64,000 nucleotides of DNA from Belnapia arida (lineage in GTDB: Bacteria > Pseudomonadota > Alphaproteobacteria > Acetobacterales > Acetobacteraceae), in NCBI RefSeq assembly GCF_016773205.1, contig NZ_JAETWB010000019.1:1-64000 (forward strand). The letters run 5' to 3'. The notes under the pieces are model-generated. The model was not told the DNA's origin. It was given only the letters and a program-made list of their open reading frames with translations, and ran no database searches. Made by a program: the position numbers and the translations under genes. Numbering within the stretch: the first letter of the stretch is position 1; every line of letters starts with the position of its first letter. Below are positions 33,382 through 42,014 of the stretch, one piece after another.

Positions 33382-33864
33382 ATGACCATCCAGGTTGGCG
33401 ACAGCATCCCCGCAGTGAAGCTGATGCAGGGCACGGCCGAAGGCCCGAAGGAGACCTCGACTGAGGAGCTGTTCGGCGGCAAGACCGTGGTGCTGTTCGG
33501 CGTGCCCGGCGCCTTCACGCCCACCTGCTCGGCCAAGCACCTGCCGGGCTTCGTCACCCAGTATGACGCGCTGAAGGCCAAGGGCGCCGATGTGGTCGCC
33601 TGCATGGCGGTGAACGACGCCTTCGTCATGGCCGCCTGGGGCAAGGACCAGGGCGTCGGCGACAAGGTGGTGATGCTGGCCGATGGCAGCGCCGAGTTCA
33701 CGAGGAAGCTCGGGCTTGAGCTGGACCTGACGGCACGCGGCCTCGGCGTCCGCAGCCAGCGCTTCGCCCTCATCGCCAAGAACGGCAAGGTGACGCATGT
33801 CGCCGTCGAGGCGCCGGGCGCCTTCGAGGTGAGCACGGCCGAAGCCGCCCTGGCGGCGCTTTGA
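33382..33864 (+). CDS. Peroxiredoxin of the Prx5 type
   Basis: The 160-residue peroxidase has the active-site motif VPGAFTPTCSAKHLPGF with peroxidatic Cys49, and the Prx5-type GDKVVMLADGSAEFTRKLGL. It reduces hydrogen peroxide and alkyl peroxides with glutathione or thioredoxin. No obvious second cysteine for resolution appears apart from Cys in VVACMAVND (position about 74). GGAGGAGAG lies ten bases before the ATG. A longer frame from 33214 is rejected. Confidence 0.93.
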   Translation: MTIQVGDSIPAVKLMQGTAEGPKETSTEELFGGKTVVLFGVPGAFTPTCSAKHLPGFVTQYDALKAKGADVVACMAVNDAFVMAAWGKDQGVGDKVVMLADGSAEFTRKLGLELDLTARGLGVRSQRFALIAKNGKVTHVAVEAPGAFEVSTAEAALAAL

Positions 33865-33880
33865 TCGGGAGGCCGCGGCC

Positions 33881-34147
33881 ATGAACCCCTTCACCGCCGC
33901 GGCCTTCGCCTGGCAGACGGCCTTCGTCTTCACGCTCCGCAGCGCCCAGCTCTGGGCCGAGCCGGCCGAGGCGCAGGCCCGGCTCACCGGCTATGTGCTG
34001 GAGAAGCAGAAGGCCTTCACCAGCGGCGCCTTCGCCGCCGGGCAGGCGGCGCTCTCCGGTGCCGGGGCGGAGGCGGTGATGGCCGCCGCCATCGCCCCCT
34101 CGCATCGCCGGGTGCGGGCCAACATGCGGAAGATCATCCGGGGCTGA
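33881..34147 (+). CDS. Small hypothetical protein, phasin-like in composition
   Basis: The 88-residue helical, Ala-rich protein (MNPFTAAAFAWQTAFVFTLR...) ends in a basic stretch RRVRANMRKIIRG. The composition recalls short phasin-like proteins, but no diagnostic motif is visible. It follows the peroxiredoxin by 16 bases with GGGAGG upstream. Its last 14 bases overlap the convergent MFS gene. Confidence 0.7.
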   Translation: MNPFTAAAFAWQTAFVFTLRSAQLWAEPAEAQARLTGYVLEKQKAFTSGAFAAGQAALSGAGAEAVMAAAIAPSHRRVRANMRKIIRG

Positions 34148-35345
34148 GGAGGGGCGCCCGCCTCCGCCGCAGCGCCAGCCCGCCGAGCAGGGCGAGCGCC
34201 GCCAGGTTGCAGGCGATCCCGACCTGCCAGGCGATGGCATAGAAGCCGAAGCCGTCATAGAGAGCGCCCGCCAGCCATGCTCCCGCCGCCATGCCGGAGA
34301 GGCTGAGGAAGAGCAGCACCGGCACCCGCCAGGCCGCCTCGCTGGCGGGGAACAGCTCCCGCACCGCCAGCACATAGGCCGGCACGATCCCGCTGAAGCC
34401 GAGGCCGTAGCCGGCGGCGACGAGGAACAGCCCGGCCTCGTCCTGGGTGGTGAGGAAGGCCGCCATCCCCACCGTCTGGCAGAGATTGCCGGCGAGCAGC
34501 GTGTTCAGCCCGCCGATCCGGTCGGCGACCCAGCCCCAGAACTGCCGCGCCAGGAAGGCCGCGATGAGCAGCACGGAGAGCATCCACGCCCCCTGCTGCG
34601 CACTGATGCCGAGATCGCCGCAGAAGGCGACGAGATGCGCCGCCGGCATCGCCATCGGAATGCAGCAGAGGAAGGAGGCGAGCGCCAGCAGCCCGAGCGC
34701 CAGGTTCGGCGGGAGGCCGAGAACCGTCTCCCCGACGACCGGCCCGGCCTCCGCCGCAGCCCCGGGCAGCGGCTGCGGTGCCGGCCGCAGCACCAGCGCC
34801 GCCAGCGGCAGGATGGTGGCGGCGGCGAAGACCCCGTAGCCCAGCATCACCCGCTGCCAGCCATGGGCGGCGATCAACCGCTCGAGCAGCGCCGGCCAGA
34901 GGGCGCCCGCCACATATTGCCCGGAGGCGACCAGCGCCAGCGCCGTCCCCCGCCGCCGGTCGAACCAGAGCGATACATAGGTCATCATCGGCGGAAAAAG
35001 CGCGCCGTTGCCGAGCAGCCCGACCAGCAGCCCGAAGCCGACCACCAGCTGCCAGGCCGCCCCGCCCGAGGCGAGCGCCAGCCCGGCGCAGACCATCGCG
35101 CCCCCGACCATGGCGATCAGCCGCGTGGAGGTTCGCCCGGCGATCCACCCCATCAGGATGCCGCCCGCGCCCGCGCCGAGATAGGCCAGCGACGAGGCCA
35201 GCGCCGGGATTGAGCGCGCATCGCCGAGATCGGCGGCGATCGGCCGCAGCGCCACCACCACCAGCAACGGCGCTCCGAAGGAGATGGAGAGGATGACGAC
35301 CGCCGTGACCGCGATGACCCAGGAGGCGCGGCTCTCGATGCTCAC
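34134..35345 (-). CDS. MFS transporter
   Basis: The 403-residue membrane protein has 12 hydrophobic segments in two halves, with GGILMGWIAGRTSTRLIAM in the first and FWGWVADRIGGLNTLLAG (motif A) in the second. It resembles oxalate/formate- or monocarboxylate-type MFS transporters (MMTYVSLWFDRRRGTALALV). The GTG start at 35345 overlaps the stop of the metallo-hydrolase gene as GTGA, so the two are coupled and may process and move the same compound. Confidence 0.85.
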   Translation of the reverse strand: MSIESRASWVIAVTAVVILSISFGAPLLVVVALRPIAADLGDARSIPALASSLAYLGAGAGGILMGWIAGRTSTRLIAMVGGAMVCAGLALASGGAAWQLVVGFGLLVGLLGNGALFPPMMTYVSLWFDRRRGTALALVASGQYVAGALWPALLERLIAAHGWQRVMLGYGVFAAATILPLAALVLRPAPQPLPGAAAEAGPVVGETVLGLPPNLALGLLALASFLCCIPMAMPAAHLVAFCGDLGISAQQGAWMLSVLLIAAFLARQFWGWVADRIGGLNTLLAGNLCQTVGMAAFLTTQDEAGLFLVAAGYGLGFSGIVPAYVLAVRELFPASEAAWRVPVLLFLSLSGMAAGAWLAGALYDGFGFYAIAWQVGIACNLAALALLGGLALRRRRAPLLSPG

Positions 35346-36199
35346 CAGCACATCAGCATCCGCAGTCCCGCCGCGCCGCGAATCACCCGCCCGGCGGTGC
35401 GCCCGGCGAAATGCGTGCCGATGACCAGCACCGGCGTGCCGGCCAACCCGCCGAAGACCTCCCGCCGCGTCGCCTCCGCCTGGGCGGGGTCGGCATCGGC
35501 GGTCGAGTTCCAGTGCGGATGGGCGAGCTGGCAGGGGTGGTGCGCGATATCGCCGGTGATGAAGCCCCGCTCGCCCCCGGACTCGATGGCGACGCTCACA
35601 TGCCCCGGCGTATGGCCGAAGCTCGGCACCAGTCGTACCTCGGGGCAAAGGCGGTGATCCGCCTCGATCAACTCGTGCAGCCCCGCCTCGACGATGGGTT
35701 GGACGGAATCGGCGAAGACCGCGGCCTGCGCCTCACCGCCCGCGCCGGCCGACCAATGCTCGAATTCCCGCCGGCCGAAGAGGTAGCGCGCGTTCGGGAA
35801 GCTCGGCATCCAGCGACCCTCGACAAGCCGGGTGTTCCAGCCGACATGATCGACATGCAGGTGGGTGCAGAGCACCGTGTCGATGCTCTCGGGCGGGAAG
35901 CCGGCCTCCGCCATTTCCTCGAGGAAGCGGGACTGCCGGGCGTTCCAGTGCGGGATCTTCCGCCCCTGCTTGTCGTTGCCGAGGCAGGTATCGACCAGGA
36001 TGCGCCGCCCCGGCGCCTCCACCACCAGCGCATGGATGCTGAGCCGCAACCGCCCCGCCTCGTCGGCGAAGTCGGGCACCAGCCAGTCGATCTTCCGCAC
36101 TTCCTCCGGCGTCGCCTGGGGCAGCAGGAAGCGGCTGCCCCCGGTCGCCTCCAGCTCCACGAGCTTGGTGACGGTGACCTGGCCGATGGTCCAGTGCAT
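35342..36199 (-). CDS. MBL-fold metallo-hydrolase
   Basis: The 285-residue enzyme has the zinc-binding motif LCTHLHVDHVGWN (HxHxDH), a later His in PSFGHTPGHVSVAIE, Asp in FITGDIAHHP and a final His in IGTHFAG. The arrangement resembles AHL-lactonase-like and related hydrolases, but the substrate cannot be fixed. It is first of a two-gene unit with the MFS transporter. Confidence 0.9.
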   Translation of the reverse strand: MHWTIGQVTVTKLVELEATGGSRFLLPQATPEEVRKIDWLVPDFADEAGRLRLSIHALVVEAPGRRILVDTCLGNDKQGRKIPHWNARQSRFLEEMAEAGFPPESIDTVLCTHLHVDHVGWNTRLVEGRWMPSFPNARYLFGRREFEHWSAGAGGEAQAAVFADSVQPIVEAGLHELIEADHRLCPEVRLVPSFGHTPGHVSVAIESGGERGFITGDIAHHPCQLAHPHWNSTADADPAQAEATRREVFGGLAGTPVLVIGTHFAGRTAGRVIRGAAGLRMLMCW

Positions 36200-36244
36200 G
36201 GAAGGCCCTCCCCTCCGCCATAGCAGCGGCGGGGCCGGGCTGCG

Positions 36245-36463
36245 TCAAGCCGGACCGCCGACGCCGGTGATGCCGCTATGCGCCGGCGGGTCGCTGGCGG
36301 GGAAGCTCTCCTCGCTGGCTTCGTCGGCCTCGCGGTCTTGCCGCTCGGCGGCGACGGCGCGGCGCCAGTGCGCCTCCGCTAGGCCATCGGGCTGGCCATC
36401 GCCAAGCCACAGGAAATAGGCGCGTTCGCGGATGCGCCGCGCGCGGTCGTCGTCGTCGCTCAT
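36245..36463 (-). CDS. DUF2934 family protein
   Basis: The 72-residue protein has the DUF2934 core RIRERAYFLWLGDGQPDGLAE, followed by HWRRA and the tail SEESFPASDPPAHSG. These small proteins are common in Alphaproteobacteria; function is unknown. Confidence 0.85.
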   Translation of the reverse strand: MSDDDDRARRIRERAYFLWLGDGQPDGLAEAHWRRAVAAERQDREADEASEESFPASDPPAHSGITGVGGPA

Positions 36464-36612
36464 TCCGGGTCCTCTCTTTCCGTCGCATCAACCGGCCAGA
36501 GGGCAGACGGTTCGACGCGCCATTGCACCGATCCGCGATGCACGGGTCAGTGACTGGATCGGAACGGTTGCGCCGCACAAACTCCGTTCCGTAACGACGT
36601 CATGGCCCATCT

Positions 36613-36870
36613 GTGCAGGACATTCTCGATCGACGGAGGACGGAGGCCCGCCAGGCGCTCCGGCCCAATCCCAATGCCTGGCAGCAGGCCCGCCCGCGAG
36701 CCGCGGCGATGCGTCCGCCCCGGCCCACACGCGTGAGCCTCGGCGAGGTGCTGCAGCGCTTGCTGGAGCGGGGCGCCGCCAGCCATGCCTGGAAGCTGTT
36801 CGGCGGCGCCGTCCTCGCCTGGGCGCTGGCCCTGCTCTGCACCGCCTGGCTGCTCGGTGTCTTCCCCTAA
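36613..36870 (+). CDS. Small hypothetical membrane protein
   Basis: The 85-residue frame starts at GTG (MQDILDRRRTEARQALRP). It has a basic Pro/Arg-rich cytoplasmic part, a helix with LGEVLQRLLERGAASHAW, and one C-terminal membrane segment (about 63-84). No clear ribosome-binding site is present. Transmembrane composition supports coding, but no family is known. Confidence 0.5.
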   Translation: MQDILDRRRTEARQALRPNPNAWQQARPRAAAMRPPRPTRVSLGEVLQRLLERGAASHAWKLFGGAVLAWALALLCTAWLLGVFP

Positions 36871-36906
36871 TGACAGGTGGCGCCGGCTCCTGTTGACTGC
36901 CGGCGC

Positions 36907-37464
36907 ATGAGCATCACCGCCTATCTCGCCGGGCCGGACGTCTTCCTCCCCGACGCCATCGCCCACGCGGCCCGCAAGGTCGCCCTCTGCGCGCAGCATG
37001 GCGTCATTGGCCGGCCGCCGCTGAACGAGGATGTCGAGACGCTGCGCACCCTGCCAGAGGACCGGTTGTGGCGCGTCATCTACGACAAGGACGTGGCGAT
37101 GATGGAGGAATGCGACATCGTCATCGCCAACCTCACCCCCTTCCGCGGCCCCTCGGCGGATGCGGGCACGCTGGTGGAACTCGGCTGGTTCCTCGGCCGC
37201 GGCAAGCCGATCTTCGCCTATTCCAACACGGCGACGCCCTTCGCCGAGCGCAGCCGCCGGCACCTGGCTGCGGTGCCGGACCCGATGCCCGGCCTGATGG
37301 TCGAGGGCTTCGGCCTGGCCGACAACCTGATGATTCCCGGCGCCGTGCTGCAGGGCGGCGGCCACCCGGTCGTGCTGCCGGCGGATGGGGTGGACCGGGC
37401 CTTCGATGCGCTCGATGTCTTCGCCGATTGCGTCCGCCTCGCCGCCGGGGCCTGCCGCCGGTAG
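36907..37464 (+). CDS. Nucleoside 2-deoxyribosyltransferase
   Basis: The 185-residue protein has the family motifs AYLAGPDVFLPDA, MMEECDIVIANLTPFRGPSADAGT and LVELGWFLGRGKPIFAYSN, with a catalytic Glu in TLVELGW. It exchanges or hydrolyses the base of deoxynucleosides in salvage. It is followed five bases later by a 5'-nucleotidase-like gene, forming a salvage or house-cleaning pair. Confidence 0.9.
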   Translation: MSITAYLAGPDVFLPDAIAHAARKVALCAQHGVIGRPPLNEDVETLRTLPEDRLWRVIYDKDVAMMEECDIVIANLTPFRGPSADAGTLVELGWFLGRGKPIFAYSNTATPFAERSRRHLAAVPDPMPGLMVEGFGLADNLMIPGAVLQGGGHPVVLPADGVDRAFDALDVFADCVRLAAGACRR

Positions 37465-37468
37465 CGCC

Positions 37469-37945
37469 GTGCTCTTCCTCGACCTCGACGGCGTGCTGGC
37501 GGATTTCGACCGCGGCGTCGAGATCGTGACCGGCCAGCGGCCGGAGGCGCTGCCGCTCAAGGCGATGTGGGCCGCGCTCGCCCGCGCGCCGCGCTTCTTC
37601 GAGACGCTGGAGATGATGCAGGATGCCGAGGCGCTCTGGCGCTTCTGCGCCCCGCTGAGACCGACCATCCTGACCGGCCTGCCGCGCGGCGCCTGGGCGC
37701 CGGAGCAGAAGCGGCGCTGGGTGGCGCGGGTACTCGGCGCGCATGTCCCCATCATCACCTGCATGAGCCACGAGAAGCCGCGTTGGTCAGGCCCCGGCCA
37801 TGTGCTGGTGGATGACCGCGCCTCGGCGCGGGATGGGTGGGAGCGGAAGGGCGGGCGCTTCATCCACCACGTCTCGGCGGCGGGGAGCATCGCGCAGCTG
37901 CGGGCGCTTGGCCTCGAGGGCACCGCGGAGGGCCTGCCGCGTTGA
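37469..37945 (+). CDS. HAD-type 5'-nucleotidase-like phosphatase
   Basis: The 158-residue protein has HAD motif I LFLDLDGVLADFD, motif II ILTGLPRGAW with PTILTG, Lys in SHEKPRWSG and motif IV VLVDDRASARDGW. The size and motifs resemble deoxyribonucleotidases (NT5C type). GTG at 37469 is the natural start directly before motif I. The location after a deoxyribosyltransferase supports nucleotide metabolism. Confidence 0.8.
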   Translation: MLFLDLDGVLADFDRGVEIVTGQRPEALPLKAMWAALARAPRFFETLEMMQDAEALWRFCAPLRPTILTGLPRGAWAPEQKRRWVARVLGAHVPIITCMSHEKPRWSGPGHVLVDDRASARDGWERKGGRFIHHVSAAGSIAQLRALGLEGTAEGLPR

Positions 37946-37972
37946 GCCTGCCTCCCAGGACAGGAGACAGGC

Positions 37973-38080
37973 ATGGCAGAGGATCAGGCGAAGCCCGGCA
38001 CGCCGATGGTGCCGCAGCCCCAGCAGCCGGCCGGCACCGGCGGCGGTGCCCGGCCGCCTACCGCACTGCGATCAGCTTGA
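37973..38080 (+). CDS. Possible 35-residue Pro/Gln-rich peptide
   Basis: ATG at 37973 follows AGGAGA at ideal spacing and opens a 36-codon frame (MAEDQAKPGTPMVPQPQQPA...). Its 3' end is antisense to the last 23 bases of the convergent RNase D gene. It is supported by the ribosome-binding site alone; no family is known. Confidence 0.35.
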   Translation: MAEDQAKPGTPMVPQPQQPAGTGGGARPPTALRSA

Positions 38081-39242
38081 TCCGCCGCCCCTCGACGCCG
38101 ACCGCCAGCCGGCCTGCCTTGAGCGCCATCGCCGCCTCGCCGAAGACCTCCCGCCGCCAGCCATGCAGCGCCGGCAGATCCGGCTCCGCCTCGGTCGCCA
38201 GCCGGTCCAGTTCCTCGCTGTTCGCCAGCAGGCGCGGCGCGACATGGTGCTCCTCCGCCTTGGCCGCCAGCAGCACCTTCAGCAGCGCGACCAGGGCAGG
38301 GGAGGGGGAGGGGCCGCCGCGGTCGCGCGGCGCCTCCGGCAGGTCCGAATCGGGCAGCGCCTTGGCCGCCTTGATCGCGGCGATCAGCCCGGCCCCGCTC
38401 CGCCCCTTGGCGAAACCCTCCGAGATGCCCCGCGCCCGCGCCAGGTCGGCCGGAGTCTCCGGCCCGGTGGCGGCCAGTTCCAGCAGCGTCTCGTCCTTCA
38501 CCAACCGCTGGCGGGGGATGTTGATGCGCTGAGCCTCCCGCTCCCGCCAGGCGGCAGCGGCCTGCAGCAGGCCAAGGAAGCGGCGGTTGCCGGTACGCGG
38601 GCGCAGCCGCTCCCAGGCCGTCTCGGGATCGACGCGGTAGGTCTCCGGCCGGTTCAGCACCGCCATCTCCTCGCCCACCCAGTCGAGCCGCCCCTCCCGC
38701 TCCAGCCGCTCGCTGAGCGCGACGTAGATGCGGCGGAGATGGGTGACATCGGCCGCCGCATAGGCGACCTGCGCGGCGGAGAGCGGCCGCACCGACCAGT
38801 CGCTGAAGCGGTGCGCCTTGTCGATCTGGGCATTGGCCAGCGAGCGGCAGAGCTGGTCGTAGCTCACCTGGTCGCCGAAGCCGGCCACCATGGCGGCCAC
38901 CTGGGTGTCGAAGAGCGGCGCCGGCACCGCATCGAATTTCAGCAGGAAGATCTCCACGTCCTGCCGCGCGGCGTGGAAGACCTTCACCACCGCGGGGTCG
39001 GCCAGCAGGGCGCCGAGCGGGGCGAGGTCGAGATCGGGGGCCAAGGCATCGACCACGGCCGTCTCACGCTCCCCGCCGAGCTGGACGACGCAGAGCTCGG
39101 GCCAATAGGTCCGCTCGCGCATGAACTCCGTATCGATCGTGACGAAGCTCTCCCCCCGCAGCCGCTCGCAGAGGGCGGCGAGGGCCTCGGTGGTGGTGAC
39201 GAGGGCGGGAACGGGCTCGGCTTCGACGGAACGACGGCTCAT
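38058..39242 (-). CDS. rnd: Ribonuclease D
   Basis: The 394-residue 3'-5' exoribonuclease has DEDD motifs: Exo I FVTIDTEFMRERTYWP, Exo II near KVFHAARQDVEIFLLKF and FDTQVAAMVAGF, and Exo III with YAAADVTHL. HRDC-type helical domains follow (PRTGNRRFLGLLQAAAAWRE). It trims tRNA 3' ends. It is divergent from aspS across 112 bases. Confidence 0.93.
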   Translation of the reverse strand: MSRRSVEAEPVPALVTTTEALAALCERLRGESFVTIDTEFMRERTYWPELCVVQLGGERETAVVDALAPDLDLAPLGALLADPAVVKVFHAARQDVEIFLLKFDAVPAPLFDTQVAAMVAGFGDQVSYDQLCRSLANAQIDKAHRFSDWSVRPLSAAQVAYAAADVTHLRRIYVALSERLEREGRLDWVGEEMAVLNRPETYRVDPETAWERLRPRTGNRRFLGLLQAAAAWREREAQRINIPRQRLVKDETLLELAATGPETPADLARARGISEGFAKGRSGAGLIAAIKAAKALPDSDLPEAPRDRGGPSPSPALVALLKVLLAAKAEEHHVAPRLLANSEELDRLATEAEPDLPALHGWRREVFGEAAMALKAGRLAVGVEGRRIKLIAVR

Positions 39243-39288
39243 CCGAGGCTTCTAGACCCGGGCGGGGCCGGGGGAAAGCCATGCGAGC

Positions 39289-39318
39289 TTGACAGGACCG
39301 GCCACCGGCCCCTCTTAC
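39289..39318 (+). promoter_or_regulatory. Candidate promoter of aspS
   Basis: CTTGACA, with TTGACA at 39289-39294, is followed 18 bases later by TCTTAC at 39313-39318. The -35 box is perfect; the -10 box is poor, as is common in alphaproteobacteria. The aspS start codon lies 37 bases further on. Confidence 0.45.
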
Positions 39319-39354
39319 GGGCGCTCCGATCGCCAGCGCAGGTTCCCAACTCCC

Positions 39355-41157
39355 ATGCACGCCTACCGCACCCATAGCTGCGGCGCCCTCCGCGCCACCG
39401 ATGCCGGCAACACGGCTCGCCTCTCCGGCTGGGTGCACCGGAAGCGGGACCATGGCGGACTGCTCTTCATCGACCTGCGCGACCATTACGGCCTCACGCA
39501 ATGCGTGGTGGCGCAGGGCTCGCCCGTCTTCGAGGTGGCGGACCGGCTGCGGCCCGAGAGCGTCATCACCGTCACTGGCGAGGTGGTGAACCGCGAGCCG
39601 GGCACGATCAACGCCAAGCTGCCGACCGGCGAGATCGAGCTCCGCGTCCGCGAGCTCACCGTGCAATCGACGGCCGAGGTGCTGCCCTTCCAGATCGCAG
39701 CGGAGCAGGAGTACCCAGAGGAGATGCGGCTGCGCTACCGCTTCCTCGACCTCAGGCGGGAGCGGCTGCAGCGCAACATGATCCTCCGCGCGCAGATCAT
39801 CCAGGACATCCGCGAGCGGATGATCGCCGCCAGCTTCAACGAATTCCAGACGCCGATCCTGACGGTCAGCAGCCCCGAGGGCGCGCGCGACTTCCTCGTC
39901 CCCGCGCGGTTGCATCCCGGCAAGTTCTACGCCCTGCCGCAGGCGCCGCAGCAGTACAAGCAGCTGACGATGGTGGCGGGCTTCGACCGTTACTTCCAGA
40001 TCGCCCCCTGCTTCCGCGACGAGGCCGGCCGCGCCGACCGCACGCTGATGTTCTACCAGCTCGACGTCGAGATGAGCTTTGTCACGCAGGAGGACGTGTT
40101 CACCACGATGGAGCCGGTGATCCGCGGCACCTTCGAGCGCTTCGCCGAGGGGCGCCATGTCGATGCCGGCCCCTGGATCCGCATCCCCTATGCGAAGGCC
40201 ATGCTCGACTACGGCTCCGACAAGCCGGATCTCCGCAACCCGCTCGTCATCCGCGACGTCACCGAGCAGTTCGCCGGCTCCGGCTTCGGCCTCTTCGCCA
40301 AGATCGCGGCCTCGGGCGGCGTGGTGCGCGCCATCCCGGCGCCGGACGCCGCCGCCAACCCGCGCAGCTTCTTCGACAAGATGAACGAATGGGCGCGCGA
40401 GCAGGGCGCCGGCGGCCTCGGCTACATCACCTTCGACGCCGAGGGCGCCAAGGGGCCGATCGCCCGCAACCTCAAGGCCGACCGTGCCGAGGCCATCCGC
40501 GCCGCCTGCGGTCTTGGGGCAGGCGATGCCGTCTTCTTCGCCGCCGGCAAGGCCGCGGATGCCGCGAAGCTCGCCGGCCAGGCGCGCCTCAAGCTCGGCC
40601 ACGACCTCGGCCTCTCCGAGAAGACGGGCTTCCGCTTCTGCTGGATCACCGACTTTCCCTTCTACGAGCTGAACGAGGAAACCGGGCAGGTCGACTTCAG
40701 CCACAACCCCTTCTCCATGCCGCAGGGCGAGATGGCGGCGCTGGAGGGGCAGGACCCGCTGACCATCCCGGCCTATCAGTACGACGTGGTCTGCAACGGA
40801 TACGAGATGGCCTCGGGCGCCATCCGCAACCACAAGTCGGAGATCATGGTGCGCGCCTTCGGCATCGCCGGCTATCCGCCCGAGGCGGTGGAGGAGCGCT
40901 TCGGCGGCATGCTGAACGCCTTCCGCTACGGCGCCCCGCCGCACGGCGGCATGGCGGCCGGCATCGACCGCATCGTCATGCTGCTGGCGGAGGAGCCGAA
41001 CCTGCGCGAGGTCAACCTCTTCCCGATGAATCAGCAGGGCGAGGAGCTGATGATGGGCTCGCCCTCCACCGTCGAGCCCGCCCGGCTCAAGGAATTGCAC
41101 ATCCGCACCGAGCTGCCCCCCGCAAAGGGGGCTGCCGCGGCGCCCAAGGCGCCCTAG
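39355..41157 (+). CDS. aspS: Aspartyl-tRNA synthetase
   Basis: This 600-residue class II synthetase of bacterial type has the OB anticodon domain ([23 protein letters not shown]), catalytic motifs 2 and 3 ([32 protein letters not shown]) and the inserted GAD domain. The His in RKRDHGG is the residue I associate with non-discriminating AspRSs, which also charge tRNA-Asn for GatCAB; this is an inference. ATG at 39355 precedes HAYRTHSCG, the usual start. EipB follows 29 bases later. Confidence 0.95.
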   Translation: MHAYRTHSCGALRATDAGNTARLSGWVHRKRDHGGLLFIDLRDHYGLTQCVVAQGSPVFEVADRLRPESVITVTGEVVNREPGTINAKLPTGEIELRVRELTVQSTAEVLPFQIAAEQEYPEEMRLRYRFLDLRRERLQRNMILRAQIIQDIRERMIAASFNEFQTPILTVSSPEGARDFLVPARLHPGKFYALPQAPQQYKQLTMVAGFDRYFQIAPCFRDEAGRADRTLMFYQLDVEMSFVTQEDVFTTMEPVIRGTFERFAEGRHVDAGPWIRIPYAKAMLDYGSDKPDLRNPLVIRDVTEQFAGSGFGLFAKIAASGGVVRAIPAPDAAANPRSFFDKMNEWAREQGAGGLGYITFDAEGAKGPIARNLKADRAEAIRAACGLGAGDAVFFAAGKAADAAKLAGQARLKLGHDLGLSEKTGFRFCWITDFPFYELNEETGQVDFSHNPFSMPQGEMAALEGQDPLTIPAYQYDVVCNGYEMASGAIRNHKSEIMVRAFGIAGYPPEAVEERFGGMLNAFRYGAPPHGGMAAGIDRIVMLLAEEPNLREVNLFPMNQQGEELMMGSPSTVEPARLKELHIRTELPPAKGAAAAPKAP

Positions 41158-41186
41158 ATCAACACGTCGCTTCAAAGGACAGAGTG

Positions 41187-42008
41187 ATGCCGCTGCGCCG
41201 CCCCCTGCTCGCCGCCGCCCTCCTCGCTGCCTGGGCGGCGCCCGTCGCCGCGGAGCCGGAGGCGCCCGGGGCCAGCGCCATGGCCGGCCACCGCGCCGCC
41301 TACCAACTGACGCTCGACCGGGTGCGGGACAATTCCGACATCGCCCGGGCCGAGGGCGCCATGCTCTATGAGGTGGTCGATGCCTGCGACGGCTGGGCCA
41401 CGCGGCAGCGCTTCCAGCTCACCATCACCGACCGGGACGGGACGGAGGTCGAGACCACCTCCGACTACTCGACCTACGAGACGAAGGACGGTCGGAGCAT
41501 CCGCTTCTCCCTGACGCAGACCTCGCAGGGCGCCGTTTCCCAGCGCATTTCGGGCGAGGCGGAGGTGACGCCGGAGGGCGGCACCGTCCGCTATGTCGAC
41601 CCGGAGGCGAAGCAGGTGGCGCTGCCGCCCGGCACGCTGCTGCCGATGCTGCACACCATCCGGACACTTGCCGCATCCCGCGCCGGGCAGCGGCTGCTGG
41701 TGGTGCCGCTCTTCGACGGCACCAGCGCCGATGGCGCACAGGATACCACCAGCGTTCTCCAGGCCTGGCAGACGGCGCAGGCGAACGAGCGCTTCCCGGC
41801 GCTGGCCCCGCTCGGCAGCGCACGGATGCGCATCGCCTTCTTCGACCGTACGCCCGGCAGCAGTGCCGGCGGCGCCAGCGCGCCCGATTACGAGGTCGGG
41901 CTGCGCTACTACGAGAACGGCATCGCCGACGAGCTGAAGATGGAATTCGGCGATTTCAGCGTGAATGGCCGGATGCGCGAGCTGGCGCTGCTGCCCAACC
42001 CCTGCTGA
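41187..42008 (+). CDS. eipB: EipB-family periplasmic protein (DUF1849)
   Basis: The 273-residue exported protein has a signal peptide (LLAAALLAAWAAPVAA), then HRAAYQLTLDRVRDNSDIA, EVVDACDGWATRQRFQLTI and YSTYETKDGRSIRFSL, the DUF1849 pattern. EipB from Brucella is a beta-spiral periplasmic protein needed for envelope integrity (family knowledge). Two cysteines are present, one in DACDGW and one at the very end (PNPC), matching the conserved disulfide of the family. Confidence 0.85.
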   Translation: MPLRRPLLAAALLAAWAAPVAAEPEAPGASAMAGHRAAYQLTLDRVRDNSDIARAEGAMLYEVVDACDGWATRQRFQLTITDRDGTEVETTSDYSTYETKDGRSIRFSLTQTSQGAVSQRISGEAEVTPEGGTVRYVDPEAKQVALPPGTLLPMLHTIRTLAASRAGQRLLVVPLFDGTSADGAQDTTSVLQAWQTAQANERFPALAPLGSARMRIAFFDRTPGSSAGGASAPDYEVGLRYYENGIADELKMEFGDFSVNGRMRELALLPNPC

Positions 42009-42014
42009 GGCGCC

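Noticed and set aside
39064-41175. 703-codon minus-strand frame
   Set aside because: Antisense to aspS, whose synthetase motifs are unambiguous.
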